NCBI GenBank assembly: GCA_026400595.1
Contig: JAPLOT010000014.1
Span: 1-6,339 of the forward strand
From: Alphaproteobacteria bacterium
GTDB taxonomy: Bacteria > Pseudomonadota > Alphaproteobacteria > Rhizobiales > Aestuariivirgaceae
Direction: 5' to 3'
Length of the DNA: 6,339 bases
A model generated the notes under the pieces. It saw only the letters and a program-made list of their open reading frames with translations. It did no database searches and was not told where the DNA came from. Position 1 is the stretch's first letter; every line of letters begins with the position of its first letter. Shown one piece after another: positions 1 through 5,791 of this stretch. The translations under genes and the position numbers were made by a program.

Positions 1-4
1 AAGG

Positions 5-1258
5 ATGAATTCGGCGCAGACAGAACCGCCGCAACAGCTGCGACGCAATTGGACTCCTGACCTTCCACCCGCACCTTATCGCACATTGTGCACCGACTGC
101 GGCATCTCGCGCAGCAGCGATCCGGCGCAATGCGGAAAGGCCTGCCAGTTCATCAAGCCGGACTATGCTTTCCTTGAAGAGAAGGTGCATGGCCGCAGCC
201 GGGACGCGTCGCGACCGGATGAACTGCACTTCGGCCCCTTCCGGCAGATGCTGCGGGCGCGCCTCGTGCCGCCCCGCGCCGGGGCGCAATGGACCGGCAT
301 CACGACCCGGATTGCCGAACGCCTGCTGGAGACCGGTGCGGTGGATGCGGTTCTCACCATGGCGCCCGATCCGAGTGACACCTGGCGTCCCGTTCCGGTC
401 ATCGTCACCCGCGCCGAAGGCCTTCAGCATTGCCGCGGCATGCGGATGGGCTATGCGCCGCTGCTGGCCCTGCTGGAACCGGCCAAGGCAGCAGGCTACC
501 GGCGCCTTGCGGTGATCGGCATTCCCTGCCAAGTCTATGCCCTGCGCGCGCTTGAAGACGAGCTTGGCCTCGAACGCCTCTATGTGATCGGCACACCCTG
601 TTCCGACAACACGACGACGGAACGCTTTCACGAATTCCTCGCGCTGCTGTCGGAGGCGCCCGACACCATCACCTATCTCGAGTTCCGTGCCGACTATCAT
701 GTGGAACTGCGCTTCAGCGACGGGCGGGTGCGCGAGATCCCCTTCCTGCAGCTGCCGATCTCGAAACTGCCGGGCGATTTCTTCCCGCTCACCTGCCGGA
801 CCTGTGTCGACTACACCAATGTGCTGGCCGACATCACCGTGGGCTACATGGGCGGACAGGGCGAGCAGTGGCTGCTGGTGCGCAACGACCGCGGTGCGGA
901 ACTGCTCAAGCTGCTTGACGGCGAAATCCGTACCGAGGCACCCGGCAGCGCCGGCAAGCGGCACAATGCAGTGAAGGGATTCATGGCCAATGTGGAACGC
1001 GCAGCGGGCGGCCTCCCGCTGCGCAGCATGCCGAACTGGCTTCGCCCCATCGTCGGGCGGCTGATGCCATGGATCGGACCGCGGGGCCTCGAATTCGCCC
1101 GCACGCGCGTCGAGATGAAAGCCATCGAGACAATCCTGCACCTGCGCCAGCAGATGCCGCGGCGCATGCGCAGCATGGTGCCGCCGCACGTCTGGGCACT
1201 GGTTGCCCCCTATGGCCTGGCGCCCAAGGATGGCGAGACGAATTCCGGCAAGGAATGA
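5..1258 (+). CDS. bciB: BciB-like ferredoxin-dependent 3,8-divinyl (proto)chlorophyllide 8-vinyl reductase
   Basis: This 417-residue protein belongs to the FrhB/coenzyme F420 hydrogenase beta-subunit family and most resembles BciB (cyanobacterial Slr1923 type). That enzyme reduces the C8 vinyl group of divinyl (proto)chlorophyllide to ethyl in (bacterio)chlorophyll synthesis, using iron-sulfur clusters and FAD with electrons from ferredoxin. Visible signatures are an N-terminal cysteine cluster (C29, C32, C43, C47), EEKVHGRSR (58-66), FGPFRQM (76-82), GAQWTGI (93-99), IGIPCQ (171-176), IGTPCSDN (195-202), CRTCVDY (264-270) and VGYMG (279-283). The match to BciB is from memory of the family, not a search. 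The spacing of the N-terminal cysteines (CxxC, ten residues, C, three residues, C) looks somewhat different from the cyanobacterial form as I recall it. The start is the first ATG, with AAGG directly before it; only 4 bases precede it, so an upstream start cannot be excluded. The stop overlaps the next gene. The alternative is another family member, such as a 7-hydroxymethyl chlorophyll reductase-like or generic FrhB-like flavoprotein. Confidence 0.82.
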   Translation: MNSAQTEPPQQLRRNWTPDLPPAPYRTLCTDCGISRSSDPAQCGKACQFIKPDYAFLEEKVHGRSRDASRPDELHFGPFRQMLRARLVPPRAGAQWTGITTRIAERLLETGAVDAVLTMAPDPSDTWRPVPVIVTRAEGLQHCRGMRMGYAPLLALLEPAKAAGYRRLAVIGIPCQVYALRALEDELGLERLYVIGTPCSDNTTTERFHEFLALLSEAPDTITYLEFRADYHVELRFSDGRVREIPFLQLPISKLPGDFFPLTCRTCVDYTNVLADITVGYMGGQGEQWLLVRNDRGAELLKLLDGEIRTEAPGSAGKRHNAVKGFMANVERAAGGLPLRSMPNWLRPIVGRLMPWIGPRGLEFARTRVEMKAIETILHLRQQMPRRMRSMVPPHVWALVAPYGLAPKDGETNSGKE

Positions 1259-2790
1259 CTCATTTGAATCGGTTCCGCCGCATCGACGTTCTGATCGCGA
1301 TCCTCGCGCTTGCCGCGATTGCCGTGAGCCTGTGGAACCTGCGCGCGGCCACTCAGGGTGTCGATCGGAGCGACGTGACAGTCGGATCCACACCGGTCAC
1401 CGTCTATCGCCCGGCGCAGGGCGGTCCGGCACCGGTGGTGCTGATTGCCCATGGCTTTGCCGGATCGCAGCAGCTGATGCAGTCCTTCGCTCTGGCCTTT
1501 GCGCGCAATGGCTACATTGCCGCGACCTTCGACTTCGCCGGACACGGACGCAATCCGCAGCCGATGACCGGCAACATCACGCGCGAGGATGGCGCCACGC
1601 GAAGCCTGCTGGCCGAAACTCAGGCCGTTGCCGATTATGCGCGCGGCCTCGGCGACGGACGCCTGGCGGTGTTGGGTCACTCCATGGCCTCCGACATCAT
1701 CGTCCGCTTTGCGCAGGCCGCACCTGACGTGGCTGCCACCATCGCCGTCTCGATGTTCTCGCCGGTCGTCACCGCGACGACGCCGCGCAATCTCCTGGTC
1801 ATCACCGGCGAATGGGAGGGCATGCTGAAACGCGAAGCCCTGCGCGCGGTGGGCCTTGCCATCGCACCGCAGGAGGCCGAGGCCGGCGTCACCTATGGCG
1901 ATCCCGCCGCCGGCAGCGGGCGGCGGGCGGCGGTCAGCCCCCACGTCGAACATGCCAGCGTGCTGTTCAGCCAGGCGAGCCTGCAGGAGGCGGTGGGCTG
2001 GCTCGACCTGACCTTCGGCATCTCGCGCGCCACGCCGCCCGTGATCGATGCGCGCGGCCCCTGGATCGCGCTCCTGATCGCCGGCACGGTGATGCTGGCC
2101 CGGCCGCTGTCGCGCGTCCTGCCCCGCATCGCGCAGCCGGCCACCGGCGCCAATCTCGGCTGGCGGCACCTGTGGCTGCCGCTGCTTCTGCCGATGATCG
2201 CAACGCCGCTGATCCTGCGCCTTGTCCCGACGCATTTCCTGCCCGTGCTGGTCGGCGACTATCTTGCGGTTCACTTCGGAACATATGGCCTGCTCACGGG
2301 GCTTTGCCTGATGTGGGTCCTGCGCGGCGCGGCGTTCCGCCCGCGTGGATCAGCGCGCCTCATCCTCCTCGCCGCCGCGGCCGTCACCGCCTACAGCTTC
2401 ATCGCCATCGCCTGGCCGGTCGACAGCTTCGTCACGTCCTTCGTGGCCGCGCCCGGCCGGATGCTGCTTGCCCTCGTGATGCTTGCGGGGACCCTTCCCT
2501 ATTTCGCGGCGGACGAGTGGATGACGCGCGGACAGGCCGCGGCGCGCGGCGCCTATGCGGCATCGAAGATCGCCTTCCTCGTATCTCTCGCGATCGCCAT
2601 CGGGCTCGACTTCGAACGGCTCTTCTTCCTCGTCATCATCGTGCCGGTGATCGTGCTGTTCTTTCTCGTCTACGGGCTGTTCAGCCGTTGGGCCTATCGC
2701 GCGACCGGGCATCCGCTCGTGGCCGCCATCGCCAATGCCGTCGCCTTTGCCTGGGCCATCGGCGTGACCTTCCCGCTGCTCGCGGGCTGA
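1255..2790 (+). CDS. Membrane-bound alpha/beta hydrolase with multi-spanning C-terminal domain
   Basis: The protein has 511 residues from the ATG that overlaps the bciB stop (ATGA). Residues 11-28 form an N-terminal membrane anchor. Residues about 45-255 form an alpha/beta-hydrolase domain: the oxyanion-region motif IAHGFAGS (64-71), DFAGHGRN (93-100), the nucleophile elbow GHSMAS with Ser143, and a probable catalytic His233 in VEHAS. The acid is likely Glu186 or Glu188 in ITGEWEG, since no Asp sits there. Residues about 268-510 hold roughly seven or eight hydrophobic segments (about 269-285, 306-323, 343-356, 368-387, 402-418, 438-451, 456-476, 488-510), so the second half is membrane-embedded. 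The family suggests ester or amide hydrolysis at the membrane; the substrate is unknown. Overlap with bciB implies one operon. AAGGA (1250-1254) abuts the ATG but lies 9 nt before an in-frame TTG at 1264, so initiation may be three codons later. A longer in-frame reading from 1069 lies inside bciB and is not favoured. Confidence 0.88.
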   Translation: MTHLNRFRRIDVLIAILALAAIAVSLWNLRAATQGVDRSDVTVGSTPVTVYRPAQGGPAPVVLIAHGFAGSQQLMQSFALAFARNGYIAATFDFAGHGRNPQPMTGNITREDGATRSLLAETQAVADYARGLGDGRLAVLGHSMASDIIVRFAQAAPDVAATIAVSMFSPVVTATTPRNLLVITGEWEGMLKREALRAVGLAIAPQEAEAGVTYGDPAAGSGRRAAVSPHVEHASVLFSQASLQEAVGWLDLTFGISRATPPVIDARGPWIALLIAGTVMLARPLSRVLPRIAQPATGANLGWRHLWLPLLLPMIATPLILRLVPTHFLPVLVGDYLAVHFGTYGLLTGLCLMWVLRGAAFRPRGSARLILLAAAAVTAYSFIAIAWPVDSFVTSFVAAPGRMLLALVMLAGTLPYFAADEWMTRGQAAARGAYAASKIAFLVSLAIAIGLDFERLFFLVIIVPVIVLFFLVYGLFSRWAYRATGHPLVAAIANAVAFAWAIGVTFPLLAG

Positions 2791-2801
2791 GCGGTCAGCC
2801 C
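2784..2801. terminator. Hairpin spanning both convergent stop codons, possible bidirectional terminator
   Basis: A perfect 7-bp GC-rich inverted repeat (GGGCTGA at 2784-2790, TCAGCCC at 2795-2801) encloses the 4-base loop GCGG. The left arm ends with the TGA of the hydrolase gene. The right arm begins with TCA, the complement of the transporter's TGA. Its position between convergent genes fits transcript-end formation or 3'-end protection in both directions. Neither side has a proper T-run (only TT on the plus side), so it does not meet the classic intrinsic-terminator pattern. Confidence 0.45.
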
Positions 2802-3847
2802 TTGCCGCCGGAGAGCATGACGGTGAACCATCGCATGGACGGAATCTGCCGGCACACCGCCATGGCCGCCACCAGGATGGGCACACCGATGAAGGCGCCG
2901 GTCAGCCCCCAGAGCATGCTCCACAGGAAGACCACGAACATCACCGCGAAGGGCGAGATCGACAAAGTGGAGCCGGTGAAGACGGGTTCGAGATAGCTGC
3001 CGATGATGAACTGCACGATGGTGAGGCAGACCAGCACCAGGAGCGCAATCCGGAAGGACTCGAACTGCGCCAGCGCGAAAAGCGTGGGCAGCAGCGTGGC
3101 CACCAGGGGACCGATGAAAGGTATGTAGTTCAGCGTGAAGGCGATGGCAGCCCAGGCCGCCGGGACTTCGAGCCCCACGATATAGGCGATAAGCCAGACG
3201 GTGGCACCCGTGACCACGCTGGCGATGGTACGGACCAGCATGTATTTCCCGAAATGGCCCGCCGTCTCGCGGCCGACCGCAACGATGTCGATGCCCCCGA
3301 AGCGGCTGCCTGCCGCCTTCAGCCGCTTTGTCAGGTCTTCGGCCTCGAGCAGGCCCAGCACCGCGAAAGCGAAGACCAGGGTTGCAAATCCGGCCAGGCC
3401 ATTGAGGCGCGCCAGCATGGCCTGCACGGTGCGAACCAGCCAGGACATGTTGAACGTCTCGGAGATCGGGCCCGCAATGGCGAAGCCATGACTCTCAAGC
3501 CAGTCCATGGCGATCTGATAGATGGCCTGGAAGCGCGCGCTGTTGCGGACCAGCCATTGCCCCACCACGCTCAGGCCCCAGGCGAAGAGCATCAGGAGAA
3601 ACACCACGCAGACGAGGGTGATCACAAGAGTGATGAGGATGGCAAGCATGCGCGGCATGCGGGCCTGCAGATAGGCCTGCAGCGGCCAGACGACCATGAC
3701 GATGAAGATGGCGAAGGCGGCCGGCGCAAAGACGGCCTCGCCCCATGACAAGGCGGCCATGACGAGTATTGTGGTGCTGACCAGCAGCAGACCGCCTATG
3801 GTGGAAAGCTCGGTCTCGACACCGCTGCCGGGGGCCTTGCCGTTCAT
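2795..3847 (-). CDS. AI-2E family transporter (putative permease)
   Basis: This 350-residue, highly hydrophobic protein has the layout of the AI-2E (TqsA/YdiK/PerM-type) family in the inner membrane. Two hydrophobic stretches lie at about 18-58, one at 67-90, then a soluble amphipathic loop at about 100-150, another segment at 151-167, and a group of segments at about 203-333. Family-like motifs are NYIPFIGPLVA (240-250) and the C-terminal block YLEPVFTGSTLSISPF (285-300) followed by LWGLTGAFIGVPI (312-324). Length is typical. Some members export the AI-2 signal and others act in ion or sodium/proton exchange, so the substrate should not be inferred from the name. The ATG at 3847 is the first in-frame start after an in-frame TGA. 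No Shine-Dalgarno sequence precedes it; the message carries CCTCCTC just before ATG instead. The next in-frame ATG, at residue 30, lies within the first membrane region and is less likely. It is convergent with the hydrolase and divergent from the phosphoesterase. Confidence 0.92.
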   Translation of the reverse strand: MNGKAPGSGVETELSTIGGLLLVSTTILVMAALSWGEAVFAPAAFAIFIVMVVWPLQAYLQARMPRMLAILITLVITLVCVVFLLMLFAWGLSVVGQWLVRNSARFQAIYQIAMDWLESHGFAIAGPISETFNMSWLVRTVQAMLARLNGLAGFATLVFAFAVLGLLEAEDLTKRLKAAGSRFGGIDIVAVGRETAGHFGKYMLVRTIASVVTGATVWLIAYIVGLEVPAAWAAIAFTLNYIPFIGPLVATLLPTLFALAQFESFRIALLVLVCLTIVQFIIGSYLEPVFTGSTLSISPFAVMFVVFLWSMLWGLTGAFIGVPILVAAMAVCRQIPSMRWFTVMLSGGKG

Positions 3848-3919
3848 GAGGAGGTTCCCGTCTGGTTGGCATTCTGGGGGCTGTCATGTTGAGGATACGC
3901 GCATGATTTGGCAAGCCGC
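3848..3919. promoter_or_regulatory. Divergent intergenic region between transporter and phosphoesterase
   Basis: These 72 bp lie between two divergently transcribed genes, so promoters for both should lie here or extend into the coding starts. I could not find a convincing pair of -35/-10 boxes in either direction. The plus strand has a consensus-like GAGGAGGT at 3848-3855 that is antisense to the transporter leader, and GAGGA at 3891-3895 ahead of a six-codon reading frame. Confidence 0.35.
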
Positions 3920-3923
3920 ATGA
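3903..3923 (+). other. Possible six-codon leader ORF coupled to the phosphoesterase start
   Basis: ATG at 3903 reads MIWQAA and stops at TGA 3921-3923, which overlaps the phosphoesterase ATG (3920-3922) as ATGA. A GAGGA sequence (3891-3895) sits 7 nt upstream, good Shine-Dalgarno spacing for this ATG, whereas the phosphoesterase ATG has none of its own. This suggests ribosomes may load on the mini-ORF and re-initiate on the downstream gene. It is too short to be judged by composition, and chance is a real alternative. Confidence 0.3.
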
Positions 3924-5677
3924 CGGCGCTGCTCGACCCGCGACAGGGTGATGTTGAAGACGACGCCTCCAGCACCAAACAGCGTTCGCTCGTGTCGCTG
4001 GCCGGCGGCCTGCTGACCGAGATCAGCCTGCCCAAGCTCCTGGTGGCCTGGATCATGCTGATCGGCCTTCCGGGCCTCGCACTGGGCTTCCTGCCGCTTC
4101 TCGCCTCGCTGTGGATCGGCAAGGTCTCCGCGCAGGTCGCCACGCTGCTGACCGGACTGGGCTCGCTGGCCGCGCTGATCCTGCTCGTGGCTGTGGCCTG
4201 GTTCGGTGGGCGGTCGGTCATGCGCCTGCTGGAAAGCAGCTTCTGGTCATTGCATGCAATGGGAATTCAACCCGGCTATGTCGTCGGCCGCGAGTCGCTG
4301 CGCCATCTCGCCGAAGGCTGGCTCAAGCAAGGCGGGAGTGAAGCCGCACGCGGGCGCATCCGCGCCATGAGCGGGCTGGTATCCGCTGCCGCCTTGAGCC
4401 TGTTTGCCGCATGGATCGCAACGCTGGCCTGGCCGCATAGCCGCTGGACGGCCAGTCTCGCGGACTTTGCAGCGCCTCTCCGGCTCGTCCTCCCGGTCAT
4501 CGCCAATGCCGTCGTGATTGTCGCATCCTACTTCAGCGTGGCCGCGATCCTGTGGGGCATCGCCGACGCGCGCATGGCGCCGCCGCTCGATCTCAAGACC
4601 TTCGACGCATCAGGATCGGACGCCCGGCGCTGGCGCATCGCCCATCTTTCCGACGTCCATGCGGTGGCCGGGCCTTATGGCTTTCGCATCGAGTGCGGGC
4701 GCTCGGGCCCGCGCGGCAATCACCGCCTGTCGCAGGCCTTCGGGCGGCTGGCCGACATCCACGCAGAGAAGCCGCTCGACATGATCCTCATCTCAGGCGA
4801 CCTCACCGACGCGGGCTCATCAACCGAATGGGCCGCCTTCTTCGATGTGCTCAGCGCCTATCCGCAGCTGTCCCATCTCATCGTCGGCCTTCCCGGCAAT
4901 CACGATCTCAACATCGTGGACCGCGCCAATCCGGCGCGGCTTGACCTGCCCACCAGCCCGCTGAAGCGGCTGCGGCAATTGCGCATGCTCTCGGCGCTCG
5001 GCACGTTGCAGGGCGGGCGCATGCGCCTGTTCGATGCAGCGGCCGGAACGCTGGGCCCGGCGCTCGATCGCTTCCTGGAGCCGCACCGCAGCAGCATCGC
5101 CATCTTTGCGGACAGGGGAACATTCCGCCTGTCGCGCGGCCTCGGCGATGTCTTCGACATGGCCTTTCCCATGGTTCAGCCGCCCGATCACGAGGATGGT
5201 CTCGGCATCATCGTCCTCAACTCCAATGCCGCCACGCATTTCTCCTTCACCAATGCGCTGGGCATGGTCTCGCTGGCGCAGACACAGGCCATCGACGCCA
5301 TCGCTGCACTTTATCCGCGCGCGCGCTGGGTCATCGCCCTGCATCATCATGTGGTCGAGTATCCGAGCCCGGCCAAGGCCCTCTCGGAGCGCATCGGCAC
5401 GGCACTGATCAATGGAAGCTCCCTGGTGCGCCGGCTGCAGAAGCTGAAGGGCCGCGCCATGCTCATGCATGGCCATCGCCATACCCAGTGGATCGGCACG
5501 AGCGGCGATCTCATCATCGTGTCGGCGCCGTCGCCGGTCATGGATGCGCGCGATACCGACGACACGCATTTCTTCATCCACACGGTCGCCGCGGGCGGCG
5601 ATGGCCGCATCGCCCTGCTCGAACCGGAGAAGATCATGCTGCCCGGCACGCCCGCAGAGGTTTCGCCACAAGCGTGA
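3920..5677 (+). CDS. Membrane-anchored calcineurin-like metallophosphoesterase
   Basis: The 585-residue protein has an N-terminal membrane region with about four hydrophobic segments (41-66, 77-95, 152-171, 187-212) and a C-terminal metallophosphoesterase domain from about 238. The dinuclear metal site looks complete: Asp245 and His247 (LSDVH), Asp294 (SGDLTD), Asn327-His328 (GNHD), the His475-477 run (LHHHVVEY) and His519/His521 (GHRH). About 145 residues separate GNHD from the HHH motif, which suggests a sizeable insertion or lid. The family hydrolyses phosphomonoesters or phosphodiesters, including cyclic nucleotides and lipid-linked phosphates. The membrane anchor suggests a lipid or membrane-proximal substrate, but nothing here identifies it. 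I chose ATG 3920. An in-frame TTG at 3908 would add four residues (MASR), but GAGGA lies 12 nt before it, which is long. The gene is divergent from the AI-2E gene and followed by a 114-bp gap. Confidence 0.9.
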   Translation: MTALLDPRQGDVEDDASSTKQRSLVSLAGGLLTEISLPKLLVAWIMLIGLPGLALGFLPLLASLWIGKVSAQVATLLTGLGSLAALILLVAVAWFGGRSVMRLLESSFWSLHAMGIQPGYVVGRESLRHLAEGWLKQGGSEAARGRIRAMSGLVSAAALSLFAAWIATLAWPHSRWTASLADFAAPLRLVLPVIANAVVIVASYFSVAAILWGIADARMAPPLDLKTFDASGSDARRWRIAHLSDVHAVAGPYGFRIECGRSGPRGNHRLSQAFGRLADIHAEKPLDMILISGDLTDAGSSTEWAAFFDVLSAYPQLSHLIVGLPGNHDLNIVDRANPARLDLPTSPLKRLRQLRMLSALGTLQGGRMRLFDAAAGTLGPALDRFLEPHRSSIAIFADRGTFRLSRGLGDVFDMAFPMVQPPDHEDGLGIIVLNSNAATHFSFTNALGMVSLAQTQAIDAIAALYPRARWVIALHHHVVEYPSPAKALSERIGTALINGSSLVRRLQKLKGRAMLMHGHRHTQWIGTSGDLIIVSAPSPVMDARDTDDTHFFIHTVAAGGDGRIALLEPEKIMLPGTPAEVSPQA

Positions 5678-5687
5678 TCCGGTCGAT

Positions 5688-5715
5688 GGCGCACGTCGAC
5701 GGAAATGATTGCGCC
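5688..5715 (+). terminator. Weak stem-loop downstream of the phosphoesterase
   Basis: GGCGCA (5688-5693) pairs with TGCGCC (5710-5715) across a 16-nt loop that itself begins with the palindrome CGTCGACG (5694-5701). It starts 10 nt after the phosphoesterase stop. There is no T-run beyond TT, and short GC-rich inverted repeats are expected by chance in this DNA, so a terminator role is only a possibility. Confidence 0.2.
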
Positions 5716-5745
5716 TTCCCATGCAGCCCTTCATAGTCGCAGTTC

Positions 5746-5773
5746 AACTTATCACCGCCGCAGGGAACTTATC
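5746..5773 (+). repeat. Direct repeat AACTTATC, 20-bp period, upstream of ureD
   Basis: The 8-mer AACTTATC occurs at 5746-5753 and again at 5766-5773. The start-to-start distance is exactly 20 bp, about two helical turns. Both copies are A+T-rich relative to the surroundings and lie in the gap before ureD, a plausible place for an operator read by a dimeric regulator or for a promoter element. If the TTG at 5774 is the real ureD start, the second copy lies in the spacer directly before it. No known regulator is assigned. Confidence 0.3.
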
Positions 5774-5776
5774 TTG
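5762..5776 (+). promoter_or_regulatory. Ribosome binding site and alternative TTG start for ureD
   Basis: AGGGA at 5762-5766 is followed after 7 nt by TTG at 5774-5776, in frame with ureD. This is the only well-placed Shine-Dalgarno-like sequence near the gene and favours a TTG start encoding MVAVTA before the ATG at 5792. Confidence 0.4.
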
Positions 5777-5791
5777 GTTGCCGTGACTGCC

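Noticed and set aside
1069..1254. In-frame 62-codon upstream extension of the hydrolase
   Set aside because: It lies wholly inside bciB in another frame, is rich in Arg, Ala and Pro as shadow frames are, and the downstream start gives a clean membrane anchor and a normal gene overlap.
1210..2274. Long minus-strand open frame (354 codons) opposite the hydrolase
   Set aside because: Its translation is rich in Arg, Gly, Asp and Gln with no recognisable fold, typical of an antisense shadow in GC-rich DNA; the plus-strand protein has clear motifs.
1812..2996. 394-codon plus-strand frame overlapping the hydrolase and the transporter 3' end
   Set aside because: It is Arg/Ala/Pro-rich low-complexity translation, overlaps two well-supported genes and has no motifs.
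3866..3892. Eight-codon TTG-started frame after GAGGAGGT
   Set aside because: Non-ATG start and very short; the Shine-Dalgarno-like sequence is more simply explained as chance, antisense to the transporter leader.
3866..3894. Possible sigma-70 promoter TTGGCA-17 bp-TTGAGG for the phosphoesterase
   Set aside because: The -10 match is poor and the box overlaps the presumed ribosome site GAGGA, leaving no room for a transcribed leader.
4820..5734. 304-codon minus-strand frame opposite the phosphoesterase
   Set aside because: It is antisense to a gene with complete catalytic motifs and its own translation resembles no family.
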